DNA of 64,000 nucleotides from an endosymbiont of Escarpia spicata (GCA_003349915.1 QFXE01000001.1:248001-312000), one strand, 5' to 3'. Shown: positions 1-8,893, counted from the stretch's first letter. The notes: a model not told the origin generated them from the letters alone. Made by a program: numbers and translations.

Positions 1-284
1 CCCCGCTTGAGCGCGATGCTGCCGATGATGATATAGGCCAGCAGCGCGACCAGCTTCGCGGTGAGCCAGCCGTTTACCAATGGGTATTGCTGGATCATCA
101 GAGCCATGGCCAGTCCACTGAAAAGCAGGAGAGTGTCGTTGACATGCGGGACGACTCTGATCCAGCCCCCTTTCTCCTGCAGTGTATTCGATAACATCCA
201 GAGATAGCGTTGTACAAACATCATGCCCGTAATAACGACCGTCGTGACGTGAAGGTATTTGATCCAGGGGTAGAGTTCTGTCAT
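1..284 (-). CDS. SirB2 family membrane protein (3' end outside window)
   Basis: The reverse strand reads from an ATG at 284 through 94 codons with no stop before the window edge, so the C-terminus is missing. The visible protein starts MTELYPWIKYLHVTT and has hydrophobic helices around residues 8-30, 48-64 and 72-90. The pattern PHVNDTLLLFSG followed by WLTAKLVALLAYIIIG and ALKRG is typical of the SirB2 family, a small four-helix inner-membrane protein of unknown biochemical role named after a Salmonella invasion regulator locus. GGGGGGA lies a few bases ahead of the ATG as a ribosome site. Family assignment is firm; function is not known. Confidence 0.85.
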   Translation of the reverse strand, partial: MTELYPWIKYLHVTTVVITGMMFVQRYLWMLSNTLQEKGGWIRVVPHVNDTLLLFSGLAMALMIQQYPLVNGWLTAKLVALLAYIIIGSIALKR

Positions 285-360
285 CTCGGGGGGAATCGTT
301 TGCTGGGTCTGATAAACCGGTCAGACTGAAGTATGCAGTTCAAAGTCGCATTGCTTAATG

Positions 361-1083
361 TCAATCTTCAGGGACTGAAAGGTATTTTATCTCCGTTATG
401 TTTACCTGGTTATTTTCAACCGTCCAGCTCACATTGAAGTCGTAGAGGGTCATGCCAAATTTTCGCTCGGCGCAGCCCGCTTTGAGATAGGCAGGGCGCG
501 GGTCGTTTTCGAATACCTGCCGTAGCAGTCTGCGAATGTGATCAGCCTGTTTTGCCGCTACATTTTCCAGCCAGGCTTCAGCCTGGCTTGAGTAGGACAG
601 TGCGATTGATTGGCCCGGTGGGTCCGGTGCATAACCGGAATGTGCGTCAGGTATGGCGTCGGCATAAGGGAGGTAGGGCTTGATGTCGAGTACCGGCGTG
701 CCGTCCAGCAGGTCAATGCCGCTCAAGCGCAGCTCGACGCCTTTATCATTGCATTTGACCTCGTTCAGCCGAACCACCGAAAGACCAATGGGGTTGGGCC
801 GAAACGGGCTGCGTGAGGCGAATACCCCGACTCGCTGATTTCCACCGAGCCGTGGTGGACGTACCATGGGCTTCCACTGCTCCCTTACTGCCGCGTGGAA
901 AACGAAGTTGATCCAGATATGGGAATAGCCTTCAAGCGCTTTGAAGGCTTCCGGTCGGTTGAAAGGCGGCACTATCTCCAGCGTGGCCACGGCCTCTGGG
1001 ATCAATCCTGGTTGACGGGGGATGCCGAATTTCTCCTTGAAACAGGAGTGTATGATGCCGATAGGCGTGAATTCATACTTCAT
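361..1083 (-). CDS. trmO: tRNA (N6-threonylcarbamoyladenosine(37)-N6)-methyltransferase TrmO
   Basis: The protein aligns along its whole length with E. coli TrmO (formerly YaeB/TsaA), which uses S-adenosylmethionine to methylate t6A37 in tRNA-Thr(GGU). Visible family blocks are IGIIHSCFKEKFGIPRQPGL near the N-terminus, FVFHAAVREQWKPMVRPPRLGG, SPFRPNPIGLSVV, DLLDGTPVLDIKPYLP, and DPRPAY near the C-terminus. I chose the ATG at 1083, giving 240 residues, because family proteins begin just before the IGxI motif; a TTG at 1128 would add 15 unrelated residues and overlap the upstream SDR gene. It lies 22 bases downstream of the SDR gene and may be co-transcribed. No strong ribosome site is visible. 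Confidence 0.93.
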   Translation of the reverse strand: MKYEFTPIGIIHSCFKEKFGIPRQPGLIPEAVATLEIVPPFNRPEAFKALEGYSHIWINFVFHAAVREQWKPMVRPPRLGGNQRVGVFASRSPFRPNPIGLSVVRLNEVKCNDKGVELRLSGIDLLDGTPVLDIKPYLPYADAIPDAHSGYAPDPPGQSIALSYSSQAEAWLENVAAKQADHIRRLLRQVFENDPRPAYLKAGCAERKFGMTLYDFNVSWTVENNQVNITEIKYLSVPED

Positions 1084-1105
1084 TGGTTGGATGAAATCAT
1101 CTAAA

Positions 1106-1819
1106 TTATTTTTTGCTGAAATCCACAACCTTCTTCAGTGGACTGAGATTGATTTCATCGAACACAGTACCAGGATGGGCCTGGATGATCATGACAACAG
1201 CCTCTGCGATGTCCTCAGGGCGAATGTGGTTTTCCGGTGCCTCGCCGGGGGCAAAATCCAGATCCTGGAAAAAACCTGTTTTAACCATGCCGGGATTGAT
1301 CAGACTGACCCGCATTCCACTGGCAGCGCACTCTTGCCGCAGCGATTGGGTCAGGCCCCGCAGGGCGAATTTACAGGCGGAGTAGACTGCGCCTTTGGGA
1401 CCGCCGCTCAAGGCCGCTTCAGACCCGATGACGACCAAGTCGCCGAAACCCTGTTTCTTGATTCTTGGAATGAATGCCCGCGCAACGAAGATGTGTTGGA
1501 TCAGATTGACATCCACCATCTCCTGAATCTGGCGGTAGGAGAACTCTTCCAAAGAACCGAAGCGTCCGTAACCGGCATTCAGTATCAGTCCGTCGATATC
1601 GGGATGGGCACGGGCGATCTCTCCGAGGCGGTGCGGCAGTCCCTCAATATCGGCAAGGTCGAGTTCGACCGGCGTGAAATTCTTCGGTGCAGTCTCCCAC
1701 TCCGAAAAATCCCGGCCAACACCGATTACCTCTGTATCGGTGGCCAGCAGACGCCGGGCAATCGTTGCTCCAATGCCACGGCTGGCACCGGTTATAAGAA
1801 TTGTGCGTGATTCTGTCAC
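1106..1819 (-). CDS. SDR family NAD(P)-dependent oxidoreductase
   Basis: A 237-residue classical short-chain dehydrogenase/reductase. The Rossmann glycine motif TGASRGIG sits at residues 10-17, LNAGYGRFGS near residue 80 corresponds to the NNAG motif, and the catalytic Tyr-Lys pair appears as YSACK near residue 148 with an upstream serine (IGSEAALSGG). The INPGMVKTGFF segment is the usual post-catalytic PG loop. Substrate cannot be predicted; the family reduces or oxidises carbonyl or alcohol groups with NAD(P)H. An acidic residue is not obvious after beta-2 (GVGRDFSEWE), which leaves cofactor preference open. It precedes trmO on the same strand. Confidence 0.9.
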   Translation of the reverse strand: MTESRTILITGASRGIGATIARRLLATDTEVIGVGRDFSEWETAPKNFTPVELDLADIEGLPHRLGEIARAHPDIDGLILNAGYGRFGSLEEFSYRQIQEMVDVNLIQHIFVARAFIPRIKKQGFGDLVVIGSEAALSGGPKGAVYSACKFALRGLTQSLRQECAASGMRVSLINPGMVKTGFFQDLDFAPGEAPENHIRPEDIAEAVVMIIQAHPGTVFDEINLSPLKKVVDFSKK

Positions 1820-1888
1820 TGCGTTCCCCTTGTGGACGAACTTGCTGGCGAGTCAAGACAGTAACCTTCCTGTAAGCTGGTAATTCGA

Positions 1889-2479
1889 CTATTCAGCCGG
1901 GCCGGAAAGAAGCTGTTCAATAATGTCTATCTTCGCCTGAATCAAGGCGGAGACCATCTTTCCGCTGATTCGGCGATGTGAGTTGGTTTGATTGTCGGAG
2001 ACTATTTTTATTATCCGTATCTGTTCCAACTCAGCAAACTGGCTGACGGCACCGGCAAATCCAGCCGCCTCCATATCATAGGCCGCAGAACCCGGATAGT
2101 CATCCACTGCGGTTTCCACTGTCACCAGATTGCAGCCGGGGGCCGTTGCAACGGGTTGGATGGGTAGTATCCAGGTCTTCTTTGTTTTTTGGTCTGTTAC
2201 TTGGTCGATTGTAAGAAGGGTGCCCAGTGGCAGGTCTGCATGACCGGCGATGCCGAAGTTGTACCAGCAGGGATTGGGGTGGCGATTCAGATTTTGTAAC
2301 AGGTATACGCTTTCGTGAACGGCCTTTCCTCCTGCTCCAGAGACTACCAGCGCCAGATCCCGGCCTGTGTAGACAGGTGGCCTGGTGACGGGTTGCAGGC
2401 GCTCAAGTTCAAACGTCCGGATCAGGGGTTTGGCTTCCGGCGGCAGGGCAATCACGATATTGCGGCGGGCATAGATCAT
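1889..2479 (-). CDS. phosphorylase superfamily (PNP/MTAN-like) protein
   Basis: A 196-residue protein with features of the nucleoside phosphorylase/hydrolase fold: LALVVSGAGGKAV near residue 45 (the SGxG loop), FGIAGHADLPLGTLLTIDQV near residue 75 (family NxGxAG...G block), and AYDMEAAGFA near residue 135, matching the VxMExAA ribose-binding motif. SDNQTN near the C-terminus corresponds to the SD motif with the catalytic Asp. It is shorter than MTAN (about 230). Related small forms act as purine nucleosidases or as the adenosylhopane nucleosidase HpnG; the substrate is undecided. Its ATG overlaps the stop of the GT2 gene by four bases, so the two are translationally coupled. Confidence 0.7.
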   Translation of the reverse strand: MIYARRNIVIALPPEAKPLIRTFELERLQPVTRPPVYTGRDLALVVSGAGGKAVHESVYLLQNLNRHPNPCWYNFGIAGHADLPLGTLLTIDQVTDQKTKKTWILPIQPVATAPGCNLVTVETAVDDYPGSAAYDMEAAGFAGAVSQFAELEQIRIIKIVSDNQTNSHRRISGKMVSALIQAKIDIIEQLLSGPAE

Positions 2480-3315
2480 GGCTGACAGGTGTAGTGCGAA
2501 CGATAACGTGTCTGTAACTCGCGGTAGAAGTCAGCCCTTGCCTGTTTGCCCCGTTTCTCGGCACCTTTGGCCATTATTTCCGCCTTTTTTAGCAGCATCT
2601 CTATCGCGGCGAAGCGATCGTTCTCTTGCAACCTTTTGTCCTGAACGATCTTTTCCAGTGCCTGAATACGAAAACGGTCCATGCCCCAATGTTTGTGTGA
2701 CAGTTGATCCGCATGTCCGCCATATTTGGTGATGAGCGGCTCCGACAGAAACAGTACCGGCTCGGTGGCACAGATGCGCAGCCAGAGGTCGTAGTCCTCG
2801 CAAGCTGGGAGTCTCTCATCGAACAGCCCCACGCTGTCGAACAGAGACCTGTGCAGAATGACGGAGGAGGGGGAAATTGCACAGAGTGGCAGGCAGCGGT
2901 CAAAGATGAAACCGCCACTCTTGGCGTGTTTGTGCATTGCATTGACTCTGACCCCGTTCCTGATCCATATCTCCTCTGTGTGACAGATAAGATGGTCCGG
3001 CTCGGCCTTCAGTGCCTCAGACTGTAACTGGAGTTTCTGTGGCAGCCAGGCATCATCCGAATCGAGCAGTGCGATCCACTCCCCCTGAGCCTCGCGAATT
3101 CCCAGATTGCGTGCACTGCTGACGCCCTGGTTGGGCTGGTGGAGGTAACGGCATTGTGGGTATCGACGGCTGATCAGCTCGGCTGTTTCGTCGGTAGAGC
3201 CGTCATCGACCACAATCACTTCATCTGCTGCAAGATGCTGGGAGAGGACTGAATCCAACGCCCTCGGTAGCGTGTCAACACGGTTGTAGGTGGGAATAAT
3301 GACGGAAATCTGCAT
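2476..3315 (-). CDS. glycosyltransferase family 2
   Basis: A 279-residue GT-A fold transferase. The N-terminus ISVIIPTYNRVDTLPRALDS is the family opening. VIVVDDGSTDET around residue 35 is the nucleotide-binding acidic motif, and LLDSDDAWLP near residue 85 is the DxD-type metal site. CEDYDLWLRI near residue 195 is the (E/D)D-xxLW acceptor motif that holds the probable catalytic base. There is no membrane helix, so it is a cytoplasmic or peripheral enzyme moving a sugar from a nucleotide donor. The acceptor is unknown. The gene is coupled to the downstream phosphorylase-like gene by an ATGA overlap. Confidence 0.92.
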   Translation of the reverse strand: MQISVIIPTYNRVDTLPRALDSVLSQHLAADEVIVVDDGSTDETAELISRRYPQCRYLHQPNQGVSSARNLGIREAQGEWIALLDSDDAWLPQKLQLQSEALKAEPDHLICHTEEIWIRNGVRVNAMHKHAKSGGFIFDRCLPLCAISPSSVILHRSLFDSVGLFDERLPACEDYDLWLRICATEPVLFLSEPLITKYGGHADQLSHKHWGMDRFRIQALEKIVQDKRLQENDRFAAIEMLLKKAEIMAKGAEKRGKQARADFYRELQTRYRSHYTCQP

Positions 3316-3385
3316 TCCCGGAGCATACCTTTTTCTGCTCCTGGGCGGGAGAGTTCAATCTCTTTTGGTCTAATCCCGGCCGTGA

Positions 3386-6300
3386 TTACTGCGTGGAAGG
3401 AGAGTGTGATTCCAGAGTATTAAGTGCTTTTTCGAAGTCGAATGCGTCGACATGTTTTTTCAGCTCGAGTGCTGTGCTCACCATCTCTGTGCCACGAACC
3501 ATTTCGTGCAGTTGCTCAACCAGTTGCAGTGCCTGTAGATCGCCGTTGAGCAGCAGTGGTTTCATATTGGAAAGTAGTGTCTGAAGGGTCTGTTGATCCA
3601 ATGTGCTGACTGGTCGGCTGGTTGCTGATTCAGGCGGTTTGTCCAGGGATTTAAGGCCGTCAAGTACCTGATAGAGCTGGTCAGTGACCCTGTTGTGGAT
3701 TTCCGTCAGATCTTCCATATCTGTCTTCAGATGTTTTTCCAGGCTGGCGCCTGCAGTGGAGAGGTCCATGGCGCCGATAGTAGCGGAAACGCCTTTCAGC
3801 GCATGTGCGAGGTGGAGGGCCTCTTCCCTGTTGTTCTCCAGAATTGCCATACTGATGCGACCGCTCCAGTGCTCATAATCGGCGCGGAATCGCAGTAACA
3901 GATCCCGGAACAGAGCCTGGTTTCCACGCATCCTTTTCAGACCTGCTTCGACGTCGATACCGGGCAGATGTTCAGGCAGAAGGATCGCTGACGATGTGTA
4001 TTCGTCGTTGAAGATGTGGCCTGCCTGACCAGGCTGGATCCACTTGAGTAGCATTGCATAGAGCGCATCGGGTTCTATGGGTTTCGGCAGATAATCATCC
4101 ATACCGGACGCGAGGCTCTCTTCCCGGTCGCCGGACATGGCATTTGCGGTCAGGGCGATAATCGGGATTTCGTCGTAAGTTGCGTCCTGGCGGATGATAC
4201 GGCTTGCCTCATAGCCATCGATATCCGGCATCTGTACATCCATAAGCACCAAGTCAAAGCGTGTTTTTGCCAATGCTTCAATGGCGGCTCGTCCGTCTTC
4301 CGCTATCTTGACTTTAAGTCCGTAATGTTCCAGCAGCGCTCTGGTAACTTGCTGATTAACAGGGTTGTCTTCCGCAACCAATATATGGGCTCCCAGGATT
4401 CCCTGGATATTTTCCACATCCCTGCCGCTGACGGACGTGGCTTCGTGCCTTATGCGCAGGGTGGGGCGCCCCAATGCCTTCAGAACGGCATTGAGAAACG
4501 CCGTCGGTATGATGGGTTTGGTCAGTAGGATTGTGTTGCGGGTTTCAGTTTGGCGGATGGCCTGATCATTGTTGTATTTACTCATCAGTATAATGCGAGG
4601 CTTGGGGTCGATCAGCGGGTCACTCTGGATTGTCCTCAGCAGTTGCAGGCCATCCATGCCTGGCATGGACCAATCGATAAGCGTGAGTTGATAGGGCCGG
4701 GTAGGCTCCTCACGGCAGCAGCGCTGCAGTTCTTCTATACAGGTTTCGCCGCATGCTTTTCCAATAGCATTGGCACCGTGGAAGCGAAAGGTTTTTAATA
4801 TTGTATCCCGCGACTTCGCAAGATCATCCACTACCATTGCGCGGATCCCATGCAGTTGTAGGTTTTTCGGGGTTTCCCGTTCGGGATCAATCTGCAGAGG
4901 AAGGGTAAAATAGAAGTTGCTGCCCTCTCCCTCTGTGCTCTCGACGCCGATCTCACCCTCCATAATGCTGATGAGGCTTTTACTGATCGCCAGTCCCAGG
5001 CCAGTTCCCCCAAACTTACGGGTAGTGGATGAGTCGGCTTGCGAAAAAGAGTCAAACAGCACGGCAAGTTTATCTTCGGAGAGTCCAATGCCGGTATCAC
5101 TGACATCGAACCGAAGCCGGATTTTTCCCTGTTGTGACTCTTCAGCGGTAACCGAAATGACTATCTCACCCTGTTCCGTGAATTTGACGGCGTTGCTGGC
5201 AAGATTGGTGAGCACCTGCCCCAATCGCAATGGATCACCGAAGTATCTGTCAGGCAGATCGGGGGCAATTGAGTAGACGACTTCCAGAGATTTTTTCTCT
5301 GCACTGAAACAGAAGATGGTGCAGACTTGCTCCAATAGTTCACTCAGAGAAAAATCCACTGTCTCTAAAGTCATCTCGCCGGCCTCGATCTTGGAGAAAT
5401 CGAGGATGTCGTTGATGATGCTGAGCAGGGTTTTGGCGGATGATTGAATCTTGCTCAGATACTCATGCTGACGCTGGTCGGTTTTCCCCTCGATTGCCAG
5501 ATGACTCAGCCCGATGATTGCATTCATCGGGGTGCGAATTTCATGGCTCATATTGGCAAGAAATTCGCTCTTTGCCTTATTGGCGGATTCGGCCCGATGA
5601 ATGGCGTCCTTGAGCTGCTCCTGGAATATTCTGCGCTCTGTGATATCTGTGCAGATGATGATGTACTGGAAGGCTTCTCCCTGACTGTCCAGAAAAGGGA
5701 CAATGGTTGCATCGAGCCAGTAAGGGGTCCCCGTTTTGTTTCTGTTGGCAAATTCACCCTTCCATGTATGTCCACGGCGGATGGTGGACCAAATATTTTT
5801 GATGATGGCAGCTGACTGATCAGTTTGATCAAACTGAGGATGTTTTTTGCCAATCAGTTCGTGTCGTTGAAAACCACTGACACGGCAGAATCCTTCGTTG
5901 GCGTAGGTGACTTTGCCGCTGGTATCGGTGATGCTGACGATGGCGTGTTGATCGATAGCGGATTTTTGCCTTTCGAGTTCACTGAGTGTGCGTTCGAGCT
6001 TGTTTTGCACCTGCTGCCGTTCTTTGACCAGGTCACTCATCAGCAGAGAGAGTTTTTCGAGACTTGTCTCATCGTCAGACAGTTCGGGGAGATGGGTGGA
6101 TCTGAGCAGTTCGTTGGCCGTATGGCGCAGGGACTCTATTATGGCGTGTTGCCGCCGTTCCTTACGACGCAACTTCTCGTTGGCCTGAAGGATCTCCTCG
6201 TTGCTGATCTCCAGACTTTGGTCGCGCAATGTGATATCAGCTTCGTGCTGCTGATAGGTATTATCTATCTGACCGAGCAGGCGATCGAGACCCCCCAGAA

Positions 6301-6430
6301 GATTGCGGGCTTCCTCCTGCAATCCGTCGGAATTTGCAAGTCGCCGGAGTTCCAGCAGCGCAGCAGTCAGCTTCGGCTCATCAGAAATACCGAAAAGCCG
6401 TTTTAACTGGCGTGTCAGAAGCGGGTGCAT
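3386..6430 (-). CDS. hybrid sensor histidine kinase with two receiver domains and HPt (BarA-like layout)
   Basis: A 1014-residue multidomain sensor without clear membrane helices. Order: coiled-coil N-terminus (about 1-150), PAS domain (about 155-265, with YANEGFCRVSGF and ICTDITERR), HisKA with the phospho-acceptor His296 in MSHEIRTPMNAIIG, HATPase_c (GDPLRLGQVLTNLASNAVKF, DTGIGL, GGTGLGLAI), a first receiver (MVVDD...LIDWSMPGMDG, lysine in LLTKP), a second receiver (VAEDNPVNQQ...LMDVQMPDIDG, lysine in YLPKP), and a C-terminal HPt with His876 in AHALKG. This is a complete internal phosphorelay. The N-terminus predicts a cytoplasmic sensor. The output partner is not next to it. It is transcribed alone, 70 bases downstream of the GT2 start. 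Confidence 0.93.
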   Translation of the reverse strand: MHPLLTRQLKRLFGISDEPKLTAALLELRRLANSDGLQEEARNLLGGLDRLLGQIDNTYQQHEADITLRDQSLEISNEEILQANEKLRRKERRQHAIIESLRHTANELLRSTHLPELSDDETSLEKLSLLMSDLVKERQQVQNKLERTLSELERQKSAIDQHAIVSITDTSGKVTYANEGFCRVSGFQRHELIGKKHPQFDQTDQSAAIIKNIWSTIRRGHTWKGEFANRNKTGTPYWLDATIVPFLDSQGEAFQYIIICTDITERRIFQEQLKDAIHRAESANKAKSEFLANMSHEIRTPMNAIIGLSHLAIEGKTDQRQHEYLSKIQSSAKTLLSIINDILDFSKIEAGEMTLETVDFSLSELLEQVCTIFCFSAEKKSLEVVYSIAPDLPDRYFGDPLRLGQVLTNLASNAVKFTEQGEIVISVTAEESQQGKIRLRFDVSDTGIGLSEDKLAVLFDSFSQADSSTTRKFGGTGLGLAISKSLISIMEGEIGVESTEGEGSNFYFTLPLQIDPERETPKNLQLHGIRAMVVDDLAKSRDTILKTFRFHGANAIGKACGETCIEELQRCCREEPTRPYQLTLIDWSMPGMDGLQLLRTIQSDPLIDPKPRIILMSKYNNDQAIRQTETRNTILLTKPIIPTAFLNAVLKALGRPTLRIRHEATSVSGRDVENIQGILGAHILVAEDNPVNQQVTRALLEHYGLKVKIAEDGRAAIEALAKTRFDLVLMDVQMPDIDGYEASRIIRQDATYDEIPIIALTANAMSGDREESLASGMDDYLPKPIEPDALYAMLLKWIQPGQAGHIFNDEYTSSAILLPEHLPGIDVEAGLKRMRGNQALFRDLLLRFRADYEHWSGRISMAILENNREEALHLAHALKGVSATIGAMDLSTAGASLEKHLKTDMEDLTEIHNRVTDQLYQVLDGLKSLDKPPESATSRPVSTLDQQTLQTLLSNMKPLLLNGDLQALQLVEQLHEMVRGTEMVSTALELKKHVDAFDFEKALNTLESHSPSTQ

Positions 6431-6805
6431 AGACTCAGGGTTCGTCGATGGTACTGACGCATAGAGTCAGGTGAATCCAAAGACTAGATGTGGCGCGGTG
6501 ACAGTCCCTGTTTCAGTACGCATTTTTTTCTCCAATATTAACAATATCATGTGCCGCTCCACCTCTTAGCGGCTGATTGTTGGAAATATTGAGGTCTCTG
6601 GAAATATTTGGAGCGTGTTTACATTTGTTTGCATTAGTCCTTTAATTCTGTGAAGTGGTTCGCGAAAACCAATGGCCTGGGGTGAGCAAAATGAGAAGGG
6701 TTACCCTATAGATGACTGAGAGGCCGTGTAAAACTCCACATTCAACAGAAATCGTGGATTGAAACGACTGACTTTGCAGCGGTTACAACCCAAATGGAGG
6801 GGAGC
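6431..6805. other. Intergenic region upstream of the first sigma-like gene; ancestral copy of duplicated leader
   Basis: This 375-base stretch carries no gene I can support. From about 6587 to 6805 it resembles the region 7788-7995 ahead of the second sigma-like gene: shared landmarks are ATTGAGGT, a TTCGCGAAA or TCGCGAAAC block, GAGCAAAATGAGAAGG versus GAACGAAATGAGAAGG, and CGTGTAAAACT versus CATGTAAGACT. A small hairpin, GCCGCT pairing with AGCGGC, lies near 6553-6575. The promoter of the sigma-like genes is likely within the shared part. Confidence 0.6.
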
Positions 6806-7615
6806 GTGAGTAAACGGAGGTTCGATGTTGAAGCCTTGATGGCGAATTTCATGGAAGGCGACGCAGACGCGTTTGAAAGTCTCTATGAGCGGTACAAGGG
6901 CAGAATCTATCGGTATGTCGTGCGGCATTGCGGTACTGGTGAACAGGGTAGGTTGCTCTACCAAAAGTTCTGGGTAGGCTTTGTCGAGGCCCGTCCTCTA
7001 TCACCCTCCCCAAGACATCTCAAGACCAGTCTCTACAGGATATTGCATCGACAAATGCGTAGCTTCTGTCAGGAGAGTGGGGAAGCAACAGTCTATCCGG
7101 TTGGAGAGCTGGTTGCTGGGGATGATGGCGTACAGTGGGGCGTGCTACTGATTGACCTGGTGCGTGCGTTGCCATACCGGCAGCGGGAGTCACTTCTCTT
7201 TCGATATGAAATAGGGCTGAACTGCGCGGCAATCGCGCTGGTGCTCGGAGAGTCCGGTTTTACCATTGAAGAGCGTATCAGGTCGGCAGAACAGGAACTC
7301 TCAGTGCGATTGGCGGCTGCGGGCTGTGCTGAAACGACAAGGGAGGCGCTGAAGTCTTATTACAGCGAAACCCGAAGGGTGAAACCGCCAGTTACCTGGG
7401 ATAGGGATATTCTTCAGGTGCTACCCCAGTGGCTGGGGGAGAAGGCGCCACAAGAAGAAAGCAATGAGGCTGGGATGCAGGCCGGTCTGTTGGCGCGTGG
7501 ATTCAGTGTTGCGCTTCGAAGATTGAAATCGGGGTCTGGTGCCCTAAAAAAGGGTCTTCGTCAGAGTGTGGAGCCAGTTGGGGCGAAGATGCCTTTAACT
7601 GCAACCAATCAATAG
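6806..7615 (+). CDS. sigma-70 family (ECF-like) RNA polymerase sigma factor, copy 1
   Basis: A 269-residue protein with a sigma region 2-like segment (FMEGDADAFESLYERYKGRIYRYV without the last residues, about 14-38) and a region 4-like helix-turn-helix (ALPYRQRESLLFRYEIGL followed by AAIALVLGES, about 118-150). I chose the GTG at 6806 over the ATG at 6794 because GGAGGGGA sits at the right distance before GTG and because copy 2 starts at the equivalent GTG. After region 4 there is a basic C-terminal extension of about 80 residues ending in ATNQ, not typical of ECF factors. No anti-sigma gene adjoins it. The linker between regions 2 and 4 diverges from canonical ECFs, so activity as a true sigma factor is inferred. 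Confidence 0.75.
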   Translation: MSKRRFDVEALMANFMEGDADAFESLYERYKGRIYRYVVRHCGTGEQGRLLYQKFWVGFVEARPLSPSPRHLKTSLYRILHRQMRSFCQESGEATVYPVGELVAGDDGVQWGVLLIDLVRALPYRQRESLLFRYEIGLNCAAIALVLGESGFTIEERIRSAEQELSVRLAAAGCAETTREALKSYYSETRRVKPPVTWDRDILQVLPQWLGEKAPQEESNEAGMQAGLLARGFSVALRRLKSGSGALKKGLRQSVEPVGAKMPLTATNQ

Positions 7616-7636
7616 CCGCAGGGGCTATTGATTGGT
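7604..7636 (+). terminator. Perfect 14-bp inverted repeat across the stop codon of sigma-like copy 1
   Basis: ACCAATCAATAGCC at 7604-7617 pairs exactly with GGCTATTGATTGGT at 7623-7636 around a 5-base loop. The TAG stop (7613-7615) is inside the left arm. No T-run follows, so it is not a classic intrinsic terminator; it could halt or stabilise the transcript end. Copy 2 does not have it. Confidence 0.5.
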
Positions 7637-7995
7637 CGTAGCTCGTGACCATCGCCCGCCGCAGTTTACCTATCGTAAGAAATCATTGCGGCGAGAATCT
7701 TTGCCGTCCTTCCCCGCTCTCTGCGTATTTGACGCCCAATTCCCGGAATATGTACAGCTTCACCCTTTGAGTGGTCGTTGGCCAGAAAAATTGAGGTTGT
7801 CAGGTGAAATCAATAACTGTTTACGCAATCCCCCAGTTTCTGCGAAATGGGTCGCGAAACCCGGTGATGTGGTGTGAACGAAATGAGAAGGAATGCCCAA
7901 TGATGCCCGGCATGCCATGTAAGACTTTACACACAACAGATGTCATGGGTTGAAGCGACGGAATTTGCCGTTGCTACAGCGTAAGTGAGGGTAAT
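7616..7995. other. Spacer between the duplicated sigma-like genes
   Basis: About 380 bases. The first half, to about 7787, shows nothing I recognise beyond the hairpin right arm. The second half is a diverged copy of the leader upstream of copy 1, so the duplication unit included the promoter region. No reading frame here is supported. Confidence 0.55.
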
Positions 7996-8670
7996 GTGGG
8001 CAAACGAAGATTCGATATTGAAGACTTGATGGCGAATTTCATGGAGGGTGATGCAGGCGCGTTTGATAGCCTCTATGAACGGTACAAGGGCAGGATCTAT
8101 CGGTATGTCGCGCGGCATTGCGGTACTGGTGAGCAGGGCAGGTCGCTCTACCGAAAGGTATGGGCGGGTTTTGTCGATGCACGCTCCCGTGCATCCACTC
8201 CAAGACGTCTCAAGACCCAGCTCTACAAGATGCTGCATCGCCAACTGCGCGGTTTCTGCCAGAGGAGTGGGGAAACAACGGCCCACCCAATTGGTGATCT
8301 GGTCGATGGAGATGATGGTGTGCAGTGGGGAATACTGTTGGTCGATCTGGTGCGCACACTGCCATACCGGCAGCGTGAGTCACTTCTCTATCGGTACGAA
8401 ATAGGACTGAGCTACTCGGCAATCGCGTTGGTGTTGGGAGAGTCTGGTTTTACCATTGAAGAGCGTATCTACTCAGCAGAACAGGAAATTGCGGAACGGC
8501 TGGCGGCGGCGGGCTGTGCAGATACGACAAGGGAGGCGCTAAAGTCTTACTACAGCGATACCCGCAGGGTGAAACCGCCCGTCACCTGGGATAGGGATAT
8601 TATTAAGGCGCTACCCCAGTGGCTGGAAGAAAAAGCGCAGATGGAGAAAAATGACGAGACGGAGATATAA
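7996..8670 (+). CDS. sigma-70 family (ECF-like) sigma factor, copy 2, shortened by an early stop
   Basis: A 224-residue paralogue of the upstream gene, close along its whole length: the region 2-like part (FMEGDAGAFDSLYERYKGR) and the region 4-like part (TLPYRQRESLLYRYEIGLSY) are nearly identical. It begins at GTG with GAGGG upstream. The TAA at 8668 falls where copy 1 has a CAG codon. The reading frame after TAA stays open for 44 codons and ends at a TAG (8803-8805) exactly matching the stop of copy 1, with recognisable homology (GLLSRG versus GLLARG). The tail loss therefore looks recent, or the stop is sometimes read through. Confidence 0.75.
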   Translation: MGKRRFDIEDLMANFMEGDAGAFDSLYERYKGRIYRYVARHCGTGEQGRSLYRKVWAGFVDARSRASTPRRLKTQLYKMLHRQLRGFCQRSGETTAHPIGDLVDGDDGVQWGILLVDLVRTLPYRQRESLLYRYEIGLSYSAIALVLGESGFTIEERIYSAEQEIAERLAAAGCADTTREALKSYYSDTRRVKPPVTWDRDIIKALPQWLEEKAQMEKNDETEI

Positions 8671-8805
8671 CCTGGCCTGCTGTCCCGCGGAGCTAATGCG
8701 GTGGTTTGTGGATTAATATCGGGAACCGGGGCGTTTCAGAGAAGTTTCCGGCAGAGGGTGGCCCCGGCCGGTGCGGATACGACCCTGCCTGTGGCCAGCC
8801 AGTAG
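8671..8805 (+). pseudogene. In-frame 3' remnant of sigma-like copy 2 after its stop codon
   Basis: Codons 13-57 of the last block align one-to-one, without indels, with the final 45 codons of copy 1, and both frames end in TAG. The remnant reads PGLLSRGANAVVCGL and so on. Retention of frame and length without a stop suggests little time since the TAA arose, or continued use. Confidence 0.6.
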
Positions 8806-8893
8806 TTGCAATGACTTGCCTGGTGTTGCCAAAAATGTGACGAGTGCCGCCCGGCTGGTGTAGAATTCCCTGTTTTACCCAGCCGGATGAACC

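Noticed and set aside
5825-6406. A 193-codon plus-strand frame over the hybrid kinase
   Set aside because: Antisense to the conserved N-terminal and PAS part of the kinase; no recognised domain.
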